NCBI RefSeq assembly: GCF_013204825.1
Contig: NZ_JABMKV010000002.1
Location: 186,001-250,000, forward strand
Source of the DNA: Pedobacter boryungensis
Lineage (GTDB): Bacteria > Bacteroidota > Bacteroidia > Sphingobacteriales > Sphingobacteriaceae
DNA length: 64,000 nt
Direction: 5' to 3'
The notes under the pieces are model-generated. The model saw only the letters and a list, made by a program, of their open reading frames with translations. It was not told the DNA's origin and ran no database searches. Positions within the stretch are counted from its first letter, which is position 1. Each line of letters begins with the position of its first letter. The position numbers were made by a program, and so were the translations under genes. Positions 42,262 to 51,891 of this stretch are shown here, piece after piece.

Positions 42262-42668
42262 TAAAGCAATCAGCTTAATTTAGTCTTTTTAAAAACCAAT
42301 TTTGGCACTTCTTGAAAATTGTCTTGATATTGTTCTTTTTTACATGAACAAATGATTAATACTACCCATATTGGCAACATCAATTTTAAGAGATTATTTT
42401 TCATATAAATTGTTTAATTAACATAAAAATATGTATTATAAAAAATAGTTTTAATAGTCTTTTAGGGGAAAAAACCTTTCAAGGACTATTTTATTGAAGT
42501 TTAAATTGAAAGCAGTATATTCATTTTCTTGGTCCTGATTATCACCCCGCCTAATTTTCCCTATCCAGATTTCTTTAAAGAATAGCTTCTGCTAAATGTG
42601 CAGCCTCAATCGTTTCACTTCCAGTTAATCTGCAGTAGCTAGGAAACCGTTAAAAATACGGTTATAAT
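42262..42668 (-). pseudogene. Decayed duplicate of the comM 3' end and its downstream flank
   Basis: This block matches 43244-43630 with scattered substitutions and short indels. Bases 42547-42668 (minus strand) correspond to the last 40 or so codons of com[14 protein letters not shown] is intact, but in-frame stops replace the Tyr and Trp codons near the end. Bases about 42284-42546 correspond to the intergenic flank, sharing long identical words such as ATCAATTTTAAGAGATTATT. With the fragment at 42065-42193 it accounts for the 627-bp gene-free stretch from 42063 to 42689; I see nothing else there. Confidence 0.85.
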
Positions 42669-42689
42669 AGGTGAAGACAATAGTCAATG

Positions 42690-43193
42690 CTAATCACTAA
42701 TCGAAACAATTTGCGAACCCTTCAGTATCCATTTTTCTTTTTCTTTTTCATAATACCAGGCGGCAACTTGTCCGCTTCCACTTGAAACGGAGTGTAGTTC
42801 CCATATGCATAATGCCTTATCATTTTCTTTAGAAAAGATGATTGGAGCAAAAATTAATTCATTTTCTGCGTGTTTTTGAGAAGTCTTATGAATATTCAAT
42901 GAATAGTTGGTTATTGCGGAAGTATCGATACTTTTTACAAAACCTATCCACTCTTTTTTGTTCCAAGGTCGGTTAGGCGAGGTATCCAAGCCACCCCCTC
43001 CTTCGCTAAAAGCAAAGTTGGAAAAAATGTTTTTTTTTGTGGTGCCAAGTACACTGAATTTTGTTCCCTCTTTACGAAGTATTTTGGCCACGCTTTTGTG
43101 TATTTCGGTTTTATCGTCGTAAGCTTTATTCTGGCAGTTGCCATTGTTGGCCGTCAGAATTATGAGTGCCACAAGTATTTTTATTTTTAACAT
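42690..43193 (-). CDS. Exported protein of unknown function between the comM-tail copies
   Basis: A 167-residue protein with a signal peptide (IKILVALIILTANNGNCQ). The mature part has YDDKTEIHKSVAKILRKEG, SNFAFSEGGGGLDTSPNRPW and a C-terminal EKEKWILKGSQIVSISD. I do not recognise the family. I use the ATG at 43193; the frame is open further upstream (to a TTG at 43262), but those residues lie in duplicated non-coding sequence. It is flanked on both sides by copies of the comM end, so it looks like a later insertion. Possibly an exported stress or immunity-like protein; no evidence decides. Confidence 0.6.
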   Translation of the reverse strand: MLKIKILVALIILTANNGNCQNKAYDDKTEIHKSVAKILRKEGTKFSVLGTTKKNIFSNFAFSEGGGGLDTSPNRPWNKKEWIGFVKSIDTSAITNYSLNIHKTSQKHAENELIFAPIIFSKENDKALCIWELHSVSSGSGQVAAWYYEKEKEKWILKGSQIVSISD

Positions 43194-43243
43194 CTTTTTT
43201 CTGGTTGAGTTCGGTAAGTGAATACCCGCCGAAAGTGCATAAG

Positions 43244-43630
43244 CTTCTTTTTGAAAAACCAATTTTTGGCACTTCTAGAAAATTGTCTTGATATTATTCT
43301 TTTTTACATGAACAAATGGTAATACTACGAATTGGCAGCATCAATTTTAAGAGATTATTTTTCATAATAGATTGTTTAATTAACATAAAAATATGTATTA
43401 TAAAGAATAGTTTTAATAGTTTTTTAGGTAAAAGCCTTTTTATTCAAGGACTATTGTTAGTGAAATGTAAATTGACAGCGGTATATTCATTTTCTGGTCC
43501 TGATTATCACCCAGCCCAACTTTCCCTGTCTAAACTCCTATAATGAATAGCTTCTGCTAAATGTGCAGCTTCAATCGTTTCGCTTCCTGCTAAATCTGCA
43601 ATAGTGCGGGAAACTTTCAAAATGCGATCG
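43244..43630 (-). repeat. Intact copy of the duplicated comM-end block
   Basis: Partner of the block at 42262-42668, offset by about 960 bp in direct orientation. It covers the last 40 or so codons of intact comM (43507-43630) and the 263-bp downstream flank (43244-43506). The flank fills the 313-bp gap between comM and the exported-protein gene, and I see no other gene in it. Confidence 0.85.
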
Positions 43631-45045
43631 TAAGCCCGAGCAGATAAACCTAGTTTTTCCATTGCTTGCTTAATGAGTAATTGTCCAGTTTCATCAATCA
43701 CACAAATTTGTCTAACCATGTTTGGACTCATTTGCGCATTAAAATGCAATATATTATTCTCCGCAAAACGTTTGTCTTGGATTTCCCTAGCTTTCATTAC
43801 TCGCGTTCTAATTTCACTACTTTTTTCCGCATCGCGGGATGAAGACAATTCAGTAAAATTAACAGGCGTTACTTCTACATGTAAATCAATCCGATCTAAT
43901 AATGGGCCAGAAATCTTACTCAAATATTTTTGTACAATGCCTGGTCCGCACAAACATTCTTTTTCTGGGTGATTAAAAAATCCACATGGGCAAGGGTTCA
44001 TCGAAGCCACCAACATGAAACTAGATGGATATTCTACCGAGAATTTAGCCCTAGAAATACTCACCTTCCTATCTTCCAAAGGCTGTCGCATTACTTCGAG
44101 TACCGATCGCTTAAACTCTGGTAATTCATCTAGAAATAAAACACCATTATGCGCTAAAGAAATTTCACCAGGCTGCGGATTAATTCCACCACCAACCAAT
44201 GCCACATCTGAAATAGTATGATGTGGAGAACGATAAGGTCTTTCGGTCATTAATGCATTGGCAACAGGCAGTTTTCCTGCTACAGAATAAATTTTCGTGC
44301 TCTCCAAGGCTTCTTGCAAATTAAGCGGAGGTAAAATAGTAGGCAGTCGTTTAGCCAGCATGGTTTTCCCTGCTCCAGGCGGACCAATTAAAATAACATT
44401 GTGACCACCAGCGGCTGCAATTTCCAAGGCTCTTTTAATATTCTCTTGCCCCTTAACATCAGAGAAATCCTGCTCATAACTATTTATTTGACGAAAAAAC
44501 TCTTCTCGGGTATCAACCGAAATTGGTGCTGGCTTTTCTTTCCCATTAAAAAAATCAATTACCTCTGCTAAAGTTTCCATTCCATAAACTAGGACATCAT
44601 TTACAATACCAGCTTCTCGGCAATTTACTTTGGGCAAAATAAAACCAGTGTAACCATCACTACGAGCCTGTATAGCAATTGGTAAAGCACCTTTAATACT
44701 TTGTAAACCTCCATCTAAAGAAAGCTCACCCATAATAAAATACTTATCTAATTCATCGTTTTGAATTTGACCCGACGCAGCTAAAATTGCAATCGCAATT
44801 GGTAGATCGTAAGCCGAGCCTTCTTTTCTAATATCTGCAGGTGCGAGGTTTACAACAATTCGTTGTCGGGGCATGTGATATCCAGAAGTTCTGATTGCGC
44901 TTTCTACCCTGAACATACTCTCTTTTACTGCATTATCAGGTAAGCCGACTACAAAATATTTAGTGCCACTTACAATACTAACTTCGATGGTTATGGTTAA
45001 CGCATCTACTCCATAAACGGCACTTCCATAGGTTTTTACAAGCAT
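43507..45045 (-). CDS. comM: YifB/ComM family Mg-chelatase-like AAA+ ATPase
   Basis: A 512-residue protein. The N-terminal Lon-like fold domain has [22 protein letters not shown] and [18 protein letters not shown]. The AAA+ module has Walker [21 protein letters not shown], Walker [12 protein letters not shown] and the zinc-like cysteine loop [20 protein letters not shown]. The C-terminal Mg-chelatase domain ends SLDRESWAG. ComM homologues are branch-migration helicases in natural transformation. I choose the ATG at 45045 because the upstream TTG at 45063 overlaps a -7-like box. Its 3' end is duplicated downstream. Confidence 0.93.
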   Translation of the reverse strand: MLVKTYGSAVYGVDALTITIEVSIVSGTKYFVVGLPDNAVKESMFRVESAIRTSGYHMPRQRIVVNLAPADIRKEGSAYDLPIAIAILAASGQIQNDELDKYFIMGELSLDGGLQSIKGALPIAIQARSDGYTGFILPKVNCREAGIVNDVLVYGMETLAEVIDFFNGKEKPAPISVDTREEFFRQINSYEQDFSDVKGQENIKRALEIAAAGGHNVILIGPPGAGKTMLAKRLPTILPPLNLQEALESTKIYSVAGKLPVANALMTERPYRSPHHTISDVALVGGGINPQPGEISLAHNGVLFLDELPEFKRSVLEVMRQPLEDRKVSISRAKFSVEYPSSFMLVASMNPCPCGFFNHPEKECLCGPGIVQKYLSKISGPLLDRIDLHVEVTPVNFTELSSSRDAEKSSEIRTRVMKAREIQDKRFAENNILHFNAQMSPNMVRQICVIDETGQLLIKQAMEKLGLSARAYDRILKVSRTIADLAGSETIEAAHLAEAIHYRSLDRESWAG

Positions 45046-45162
45046 AGTTTTAAATGTATGCAAAGCAAAATGGATTTTTAGATTCCTTTTTAAAAATGAA
45101 ACTATTAAGTAATTTCTTTAAGTATTGAGGATGTAATTTTTCTTTTTGAGAAATATTAGCGC

Positions 45163-45196
45163 AAAAAAAATCCCGAAACGTAAGTAACGGGATTTT
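45163..45196 (-). terminator. Terminator of ffh
   Basis: AAAATCCCG (45167-45175) and CGGGATTTT (45188-45196) form a perfect 9-bp stem. On the minus strand the second arm runs into a T tract (the A run at 45163-45170). It lies 16 nt past the ffh stop. Confidence 0.88.
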
Positions 45197-45211
45197 AATT
45201 CCTGTTTAAAC

Positions 45212-46552
45212 CTACATTCTGCCTTGTGGCATCTTCGGCATATTTTTCATCATTTTTGCAGCTGCTGCTGGATTTGAAAACTGTTTCATTACTTTGCGCA
45301 TATCTTCAAATTGTTTAATTAATTTGGTCACCTCTTCAATTTTGTGACCAGAACCTTTGGCAATACGCAAACGACGGCTTTGTTGTATGCTATCTGGATT
45401 TTCTTTTTCAAAAGGAGTCATCGATTGGATAATTGCTTCAACACTTTTAAAAGCATCATCCTCAATATCTACGTTTTTCATCATTTTACCAACTCCAGGT
45501 ATCATCCCCATCAAATCTTTCATATTACCCATTTTCTTTATTTGTTGAATTTGGTTATAGAAATCATTGAAATCGAATTTATTCTTACGAATTTTCTTCT
45601 GTAATTCTGCCGCTTCTTTTTCATCAAATTGTTGCTGGGCTCTTTCTACAAGGGAAACAACATCACCCATGCCTAAAATACGAGAAGCCATACGATCTGG
45701 ATAGAAAACATCCAATGCTTCCATTTTTTCGCCAGTACCGATAAATTTAATCGGTTTATTAACTACAGACTTGATAGATAAAGCAGCTCCACCACGTGTA
45801 TCACCATCTAATTTCGTTAATACTACACCGGTAAAATCTAATCTGTCGTTAAATACTTTAGCCGTATTTACCGCATCCTGACCAGTCATCGCATCCACCA
45901 CAAATAAAATTTCATGAGGTTTAGTTTGCGCTTTCACCTCAGAAATCTCGTTCATCAAACTTTCGTCGATAGATAAACGACCCGCGGTATCAATAATAAT
46001 TACGTTATTGTTGTTCTTTTTACCCTCAGTAATACCTTCCAACGCAATTGCAATAGGATCTTTAGAAAAGGTATTTGCATAGACAGGCACACCAATTTGC
46101 TCGCCTAAAACCTGTAATTGGTCTACAGCCGCAGGGCGATAAACGTCACCAGCAACCATTAAAGGCTTTTTGCCTTTACTTTTTAAATGTAAGGCAAGTT
46201 TACCAGTAAATGTTGTTTTACCAGCACCATTTAGGCCGGCAATTAATATAATCGTAGGATTGTTTTTTAAGTCAAGCTCTGTAACCTCACCACCCATTAA
46301 GGAAGCAAGCTCATCATTCATTACCTTGGTTAATAACTGACCTGGAGATACTGCTGTAAGTACATTTAAACCTAGTGCCTTTTCTTTCACATCATCTGTA
46401 AAAGCTTTTGCAGTTTTATAATTTACGTCGGCATCTAATAAAGCTTTCCTAATTTCTTTCATGGTTTCAGCCACGTTGATTTCAGTAATACTTCCTTGTC
46501 CCTTTAAAACTTTAAATGCCCTGTCTAGCTTATCCTGTAAATTTTCAAACAT
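45212..46552 (-). CDS. ffh: Signal recognition particle protein Ffh
   Basis: A 446-residue GTPase that binds signal peptides and 4.5S RNA and docks with FtsY. NG domain: N-terminal helices FENLQDKLDRAFKVLKGQG, G1 GLNGAGKTTFTGKLA, DTAGRLSIDESLM, TKLDGDTRGGAALS. M domain: methionine-rich segments KKMGNMKDLMGMIPGVGKMM, RLRIAKGSGH (the RNA-binding site) and MRKVMKQFSNPAAAAKMMKNMPKM. The length matches the family (about 450). It is monocistronic, with a -7 box 19 nt upstream and a clear terminator. Confidence 0.97.
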   Translation of the reverse strand: MFENLQDKLDRAFKVLKGQGSITEINVAETMKEIRKALLDADVNYKTAKAFTDDVKEKALGLNVLTAVSPGQLLTKVMNDELASLMGGEVTELDLKNNPTIILIAGLNGAGKTTFTGKLALHLKSKGKKPLMVAGDVYRPAAVDQLQVLGEQIGVPVYANTFSKDPIAIALEGITEGKKNNNNVIIIDTAGRLSIDESLMNEISEVKAQTKPHEILFVVDAMTGQDAVNTAKVFNDRLDFTGVVLTKLDGDTRGGAALSIKSVVNKPIKFIGTGEKMEALDVFYPDRMASRILGMGDVVSLVERAQQQFDEKEAAELQKKIRKNKFDFNDFYNQIQQIKKMGNMKDLMGMIPGVGKMMKNVDIEDDAFKSVEAIIQSMTPFEKENPDSIQQSRRLRIAKGSGHKIEEVTKLIKQFEDMRKVMKQFSNPAAAAKMMKNMPKMPQGRM

Positions 46553-46571
46553 ATTTTTATGGTGTAAAGTG

Positions 46572-46579
46572 CAAAGATA
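46572..46579 (-). promoter_or_regulatory. -7 promoter box TATCTTTG of ffh
   Basis: Minus-strand TAnnTTTG match, 19 nt before the ATG at 46552. Confidence 0.5.
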
Positions 46580-46712
46580 TTAAAAATGACTGATAGTCTT
46601 AAGAGATAGTTGGTGATGATTTCCTGATTATTAATGATTGATATTGGGCATAAAAGATATAACATCTTAATCCTGCTCAATAATCACTTAAACATAAATG
46701 TATCAAAAAAGT

Positions 46713-46753
46713 TACTAATCTACTAATCTACTAATCGATTAGTATTACCTTCG
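46713..46753 (+). promoter_or_regulatory. BlaI-type operator overlapping a promoter
   Basis: Three tandem TACTAATC units (46713, 46721, 46729). The last is half of a perfect 16-bp palindrome TACTAATCGATTAGTA (46729-46744). A -7-like box TACCTTCG (46746-46753) follows at once, 19 nt before the blaI-like ATG. A BlaI dimer bound here would block polymerase, so the pair is probably autorepressed. Confidence 0.8.
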
Positions 46754-46772
46754 TTTATCAAATTAAATAAAG

Positions 46773-47135
46773 ATGATTAAACTGGCAAAAAGAGAAGAGC
46801 AAATTATGCAAACCTTTTGGGATGTAGAAAAAGCATTTATTAGAGATATTATTCCATTACTCCCAGATCCAAAACCTCATTACAATAGCGTAGCAACAAT
46901 GGTGAAAATTTTGGAAGAAAAAGGATTTTTGGGTCATGATGTAGTTGGCAATATGTTTTGTTATTTTCCACTTATCAGTAGAGAAGAATACCAAAAGCAT
47001 GCTTTAAAAGATGTAGTAAGTCAATATTTCGATAATTCTTATCCTCGGATGTTGGCTTTTTTTGCCAAAGAGCAAAATCTTTCAGAAGACGAACTAACAG
47101 AAATTGTAAACCTCATTAAAACGAAAAAGCCATGA
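46773..47135 (+). CDS. BlaI/MecI/CopY family transcriptional repressor
   Basis: A 120-residue winged-helix repressor: LAKREEQIMQTFWDVEKAFIRDIIPLLPDPKPHYNSVATMVKILEEKGFLGHD is the DNA-binding domain, followed by a dimerisation helix region (DVVSQYFDNSYPRMLAFF). In the classical system a BlaR1 sensor protease triggers cleavage of the repressor. The following gene encodes that type of sensor and overlaps by 4 bp (ATGA), so the pair is translated together. A tandem operator lies just upstream. The signal sensed is unknown, and no beta-lactamase gene is adjacent. Confidence 0.93.
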   Translation: MIKLAKREEQIMQTFWDVEKAFIRDIIPLLPDPKPHYNSVATMVKILEEKGFLGHDVVGNMFCYFPLISREEYQKHALKDVVSQYFDNSYPRMLAFFAKEQNLSEDELTEIVNLIKTKKP

Positions 47136-49240
47136 TGTTTTATGCCATAAATGTTGCCCTTATTTTAGCAGGATGTTTTTTGTTTTATAAAACATTGTTG
47201 CAAAAGGAAACCTTTTTTCCGCTCAATCGCTTTGTGCTGTTATGCTGTCTGGTCTTATCATTCGGGTTGCCACTCATTCCGGTTCCACAACAATGGTCGT
47301 TTCGTAATGTAGATAATAAGACTACTATGGCTACAATTATGGAAAACAAAGAATCGTATTCTTTACCAATTTCAGATGTCGTTTCTACTAAACAAGATGG
47401 GGCACCTACTAACCAAGTTGCACCAGTACAAAAAGAATCTTTCTTTAAGGACATTTCAATTTTTAAAGTACTTGTTTGGGCATATTGGCTTGGTGTTGTC
47501 GTATTTGGTCTAAACTTTTTATTTCAACTTTGTTTGCTATTGTACCGAAGCTATCGAAGCCCATCTATAGAAGATGGACGTTATAGAATTGTTGAACTTA
47601 CTGGAGACCAAGCCCCATGCTCCTTCGGCAACCATATTTTTATAAATCCTGAAAAATACGATTGGGATACCTATAGCCAAATCATTTTGCACGAAAAAAT
47701 ACATATTCAGCAAGGCCATAGTTACGATATTATATTAGCTGAATTAGCACTTATTTTTCAATGGTTTAATCCGTTTGCTTGGTTTTACCGCAAGGCGATG
47801 GAGGATAACCTAGAATTTTTAACCGATAATGAATTGCTAGAACATTCAGATGTAGAAAAAACCAGTTATCAAATGAGCTTGGTTAAGGTTTCTGCACCTC
47901 ACTTTCCAATTAGTTTAACCACAAATTATAACCAATCTGTACTTAAAAAAAGATTAATCATGATGAATGCAAAAAAATCCAACCTAAACTCTACATGGAA
48001 ATACTTATGTATTGTTCCATTGTTGCTCGTTTTCATTTCTTTATTGAACGAGCCTATAGCTTATGGAAAAGTAAACCCTAAAGCCACTAAAAATGAAAAT
48101 CAATTAAATTCTGTTCCAAATAAGGGTACATGGTTTGCAACAATTAAAAGAACCAAAATTACAATCCGCTTCGAGGACGAAGACAATAAAAATAGTAATA
48201 GCAATACCGATTTTGAACTGGCTGAATTTAAAAATATACCTTATAATAACACAGGAAATTTCTCTCTAACTCGTGAAGCGGGAAGTATACAATTTACTGG
48301 CAGATTTGAAGGGAATACAGGGATGGGCCAATATAATTTTAACCCAGATGATAGTTTTGTTTCTTTTCTTAACAGAGAAGGTGTTAAAGCGGATAAGGAA
48401 AAAGATATGCTTGTCTTTTTCATTCTCAACATTAAAAAGGACTTTATCACCATGTTAAAATCTCAAGGATATAACCAACTTTCTAAAAACGATATTATTC
48501 CATTAGCGGCATTAAAAGTTAGCGAAAAATACATAAGCTCTTTGAAGGCAGCCGGTGTTAATGATCTCAGCATACAAAATCTTATACCTTTAAAAGCATT
48601 AAATGTTGATGCTGCATTTGTAACAGATATTAAAAATTCTGGTTATAAAGACATATCGTCAAACAAACTAATCTCGCTAAAAGCACAGGGAATTACTGGT
48701 GAAGACATTAAAACTGCTAGAAGTGAAAAGATAGAATCTAATCAGAATATTAGCAAAAATAAAAATAACAACATCAATTTAAACATCAACTTAAATGCGG
48801 ATACTAAAGGATCAAAGGGAAGCAAGGGAAACAAAAATTCAGATGATGATGCACTTGAATCTTTAATTACGAGAAAGGCGATGAACATCACCCCAGAATT
48901 TATTAAAAGTTTTAGAGATGCTGGCTATAAATTTACAGATGAAGAATTGGTTTCCATCAAAGCACTAGGAATAACGCCAGAATTTTGCAAGAAATTTGAT
49001 GCAATTATCCCAAACCTTGGAACCGAGAATTATGTAAGTTTGAAAGCCTTAGCGTTTACACCAGAAGAATACAATAGCTATTTAAAACTTGGCTTCAAAA
49101 AACTTGAAATTGGAGATGTAATGGGCGCAAAATCGACGGGAGCTACTCCGGCATTTATTACAGAAATGCGAAAAAAAGGACGTAACTATTCTACTATAGA
49201 TAAATATATCTCTTTAAAAGTACTTTCAGTCGGAGATTAA
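47132..49240 (+). CDS. M56 family (BlaR1-like) sensor metallopeptidase with repeat-built C-terminus
   Basis: A 702-residue membrane protein. N-terminal membrane helices (MFYAINVALILAGCFLFY, VLVWAYWLGVVVFGLNFLF) flank a zinc site HEKIH at 187-191, with the M56 context FQWFNPFAWFYRKAMEDNLEFLTD. A further helix lies near 295. The outer part has a linker and beta-like region, then about eight repeats of roughly 28 residues from 441 to 702, each built like GYxDLSxxxLISLKALGITPEFI. A Lys/Asn/Ser-rich insert interrupts repeat 4. Unlike classical BlaR1 there is no penicillin-binding domain, so beta-lactam is an unlikely signal. Coupled to the blaI-like gene. Confidence 0.88.
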   Translation: MMFYAINVALILAGCFLFYKTLLQKETFFPLNRFVLLCCLVLSFGLPLIPVPQQWSFRNVDNKTTMATIMENKESYSLPISDVVSTKQDGAPTNQVAPVQKESFFKDISIFKVLVWAYWLGVVVFGLNFLFQLCLLLYRSYRSPSIEDGRYRIVELTGDQAPCSFGNHIFINPEKYDWDTYSQIILHEKIHIQQGHSYDIILAELALIFQWFNPFAWFYRKAMEDNLEFLTDNELLEHSDVEKTSYQMSLVKVSAPHFPISLTTNYNQSVLKKRLIMMNAKKSNLNSTWKYLCIVPLLLVFISLLNEPIAYGKVNPKATKNENQLNSVPNKGTWFATIKRTKITIRFEDEDNKNSNSNTDFELAEFKNIPYNNTGNFSLTREAGSIQFTGRFEGNTGMGQYNFNPDDSFVSFLNREGVKADKEKDMLVFFILNIKKDFITMLKSQGYNQLSKNDIIPLAALKVSEKYISSLKAAGVNDLSIQNLIPLKALNVDAAFVTDIKNSGYKDISSNKLISLKAQGITGEDIKTARSEKIESNQNISKNKNNNINLNINLNADTKGSKGSKGNKNSDDDALESLITRKAMNITPEFIKSFRDAGYKFTDEELVSIKALGITPEFCKKFDAIIPNLGTENYVSLKALAFTPEEYNSYLKLGFKKLEIGDVMGAKSTGATPAFITEMRKKGRNYSTIDKYISLKVLSVGD

Positions 49241-49388
49241 AAACAAATAAAATTCAGCAATGCCATTAGGAGATAATTCTTCTCCTTGGCTTTGCTATGG
49301 AAAAAAATTGCAAGCCTGAAAATTTATTTTCGACCTCGTGCAACATTTAGTAATAAAGTGCAGTCTTATAGTGAACAAAACAAACCGA

Positions 49389-51818
49389 ATGAAACTAATT
49401 TTTACATGCATTATCCTTGCGTTTACCGTTACTATTAGTGTAGCCCAGAACGCTCCAATAAAGAAGAAAGTTCAGGCCAAAAGAACTTCCATCAGCCCAA
49501 AAATAGATGGTTTTTTAGATGATGCAGTTTGGGATGGAGTTCCGATAGCTACAGATTTTGTAGAGAATAGACCGGTTCCGGGGCGTGTGGAACCTAAAGA
49601 TGGTAGGACAGATGTAAAGTTTTTATACGATGATTACGCGATCTATGTATCGGCTAGAATGTATGACAAACCTGATAGCGTTGTACACGAGCTTGTCGCA
49701 AGAGATCAAATTGGTAATGCCGATTTTATAGGCGTAGTTTTCGACACTTTCTTAGATGGGCAGAATGGTAATGGATTTTTTGTTACTGCTGCTGGTGTTC
49801 AGTTCGATGCCAAATACTCACTTATTGGTGATGAAGATCCAAACTGGAATGCTGTTTGGGAAAGTGCTGTAAGAATTGACGACAAAGGCTGGACGGCAGA
49901 AATGAAGATTCCCTATTCGGCCTTGCGATTTTCTAGCAAGGATATTCAAAATTGGGGGATGAATATTATCCGTAAGCGTACGGGAACAAACCGACAGACT
50001 TTTTGGAATTTTGTGGACCCGAAAGTTAGTGGATTTATCAATCAAAGTGGTGTTTTAGAAGGCTTACAGAGTATCAAGGCACCATTACGTTTATCATTTT
50101 CACCATTTGTTTCTACATTAATTAGTAATTATCCTTATAACACACCAGGCGTTAAAAATACACAAGCCACTATCAACGGTGGAATGGACGTAAAATATGG
50201 TATTAATCAGAGTTTTACATTAGATATGACTTTGATCCCAGATTTTGGGCAGGTGCAGAGTGATTATAGGGTATTAAACCTTACACCATTTGAGGTAAAA
50301 TTTAATGAAAACCGTCAGTTTTTTACAGAGGGAACAGAATTATTTAATAAAGGAGATTTATTTTATTCTAAACGTATTGGATCGATTCCATCTTATTTTG
50401 ATAGAAGCGCATTGAAATCTACAGATAAGGTAATTAAAGATCCGCAAGAAGGAAAAGTGTTAAATGCAACTAAAATTTCTGGCCGTACTGCTAAAGGATT
50501 AGGCATAGGTGTTTTTAACGCCATCACAAATAAAATGTACACAGAGGTGGAAGATGCTGCTGGAAACAGAAGCCGTTTTGAGAGTCAGCCCTTAACAAAT
50601 TACAACATTTTTGTGTTAGACCAATCGTTAAAAAATAACAGTTCTGTAAGTGTAATTAACACAAATGTTTTAAGACAGGGAAGTGCATACGATGCAAACG
50701 TGAGCGCCGCACTTTTTAATATTAACGATAAGAAAAATACTTACTTTATTGATGGTGCTGCTAAAATGAGTTATGTAACTGCAGATCCAATTAAAGGAAA
50801 CCATAATGGTTATAGTTATGATTTATCTCTAGGAAAGAAAAGCGGAACTTTTACATTTACTTATGGGCAAGAATTCTCAGATACTAAATTCGATCCTTCT
50901 GACATGGGATTCTATACCAATAATAACTTCTTCGATCAGTCAGTGAATTTCGCATACAATATTTATAAACCAGGTAAGTGGTACAATCAAATTCAGGCAT
51001 GGACAGAAGTAGAATATTCTCGAAGATTTAAGCCTGGCGATTATCAAAGTTTAGGATTTTATCCGGGATTTTATGTTCAGTTTAAAAATCAATGGTCTGC
51101 AGAATTGAATGCGAATGTGTTGCCAAAATCAAATGATTTTTATGAGTCGAGAAACGGACAAATCTATAAAGCTCCGGGAAGATATCGCTTAGGAATTTAT
51201 ATTAATCCGAATAGAGCAAAAGCATACAATTTTGGTGGAAATGTAACAAGAACTAAAGTAGATTTATTTGATGGTGTCAATTATAATTTTTACTTTTTTC
51301 AGAACTTGAGAGTTAGTGATAAATTGGCTTTTGGATTAGACCTAAACTTTAATCCGAGTTATGATTATGTAAGTTGGGTAGGGTTCAATGGTGCACAATC
51401 AGTGTTTTCTAGATACGATAGAAACACTGTTGAGAATACAATGGATGCTAAATATAGTTTCAGCAATAAAATGGGAATTCAGCTAGGTGTGAGACATTAT
51501 TGGTCTGATAGAAGGAACAAAGAATTTTATGCATTAAACAGTACTGGTGGATTAAACGCATATGTTGGTCCTACACTGCAAAATGTGGATAGAAACTATA
51601 ATGTTTTTAACATTGATTTGGCTTACGTTTGGCAATTTAAACCAGGTAGTGAGTTAAGCATTACGTATAAAGATGCGGCAGAAACAAACGATAAATTTTT
51701 AACTAAACGTTACAGCAAAAACTTCGATAAAGTGTTTTCGAGCCCGCAAAATAACAGCTTATCTATTAAAGTATTGTATTATATAGATTATCTGGATTTG
51801 GTGAAAAAGAAGAAATAG
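49389..51818 (+). CDS. DUF5916 domain protein with CBM9-like N-terminal domain
   Basis: An 809-residue exported protein with a signal peptide (MKLIFTCIILAFTVTISVAQ). The N-terminal CBM9-like sandwich (ISPKIDGFLDDAVWDGVPIA, VSARMYDKPDSVV, WTAEMKIPYSALRF) is followed by a DUF5916 region, mostly beta, rich in aromatic strands and probably an outer-membrane barrel (PFEVKFNENRQFFTEGTELF). I use the ATG at 49389; an upstream in-frame GTG at 49338 would put 17 residues before the signal peptide. Function unknown; the family is common in Bacteroidota and sometimes linked to carbohydrate or peptide use. A palindromic repeat follows. Confidence 0.85.
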   Translation: MKLIFTCIILAFTVTISVAQNAPIKKKVQAKRTSISPKIDGFLDDAVWDGVPIATDFVENRPVPGRVEPKDGRTDVKFLYDDYAIYVSARMYDKPDSVVHELVARDQIGNADFIGVVFDTFLDGQNGNGFFVTAAGVQFDAKYSLIGDEDPNWNAVWESAVRIDDKGWTAEMKIPYSALRFSSKDIQNWGMNIIRKRTGTNRQTFWNFVDPKVSGFINQSGVLEGLQSIKAPLRLSFSPFVSTLISNYPYNTPGVKNTQATINGGMDVKYGINQSFTLDMTLIPDFGQVQSDYRVLNLTPFEVKFNENRQFFTEGTELFNKGDLFYSKRIGSIPSYFDRSALKSTDKVIKDPQEGKVLNATKISGRTAKGLGIGVFNAITNKMYTEVEDAAGNRSRFESQPLTNYNIFVLDQSLKNNSSVSVINTNVLRQGSAYDANVSAALFNINDKKNTYFIDGAAKMSYVTADPIKGNHNGYSYDLSLGKKSGTFTFTYGQEFSDTKFDPSDMGFYTNNNFFDQSVNFAYNIYKPGKWYNQIQAWTEVEYSRRFKPGDYQSLGFYPGFYVQFKNQWSAELNANVLPKSNDFYESRNGQIYKAPGRYRLGIYINPNRAKAYNFGGNVTRTKVDLFDGVNYNFYFFQNLRVSDKLAFGLDLNFNPSYDYVSWVGFNGAQSVFSRYDRNTVENTMDAKYSFSNKMGIQLGVRHYWSDRRNKEFYALNSTGGLNAYVGPTLQNVDRNYNVFNIDLAYVWQFKPGSELSITYKDAAETNDKFLTKRYSKNFDKVFSSPQNNSLSIKVLYYIDYLDLVKKKK

Positions 51819-51828
51819 TTTAGTTGTT

Positions 51829-51890
51829 CATTAGTTCATTTGTGCATAATATCTGATAGCCCAAATGAACTAATGATGCTAATGAACTAA
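51829..51890. repeat. Palindromic intergenic repeat, copy B
   Basis: CATTAGTTCATTTG (51829-51842) pairs perfectly with CAAATGAACTAATG (51862-51875), followed by a further AATGAACTAA (51881-51890). It sits between the convergent DUF5916 and DUF3078 genes. Same AGTTCATT core as copies at 19507 and 63884. Confidence 0.78.
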
Positions 51891-51891
51891 T

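Noticed and set aside
42690..43262. Longer version of the exported protein from a TTG at 43262
   Set aside because: The extra 23 residues fall in duplicated non-coding flank, and the ATG at 43193 begins a normal signal peptide.
42262..43630. Integrative element with comM as attachment site
   Set aside because: No integrase, transposase or terminal inverted repeats are visible; the data support a duplication, not a defined mobile element.
46713..46744. Tandem TACTAATC units as a possible CRISPR or satellite repeat
   Set aside because: Units are only 8 bp without spacers and sit at a BlaI-type promoter; an operator explains them better.
46773..49240. Beta-lactam resistance locus
   Set aside because: There is a BlaI/BlaR1-like pair but no beta-lactamase or penicillin-binding sensor domain, so resistance cannot be claimed.
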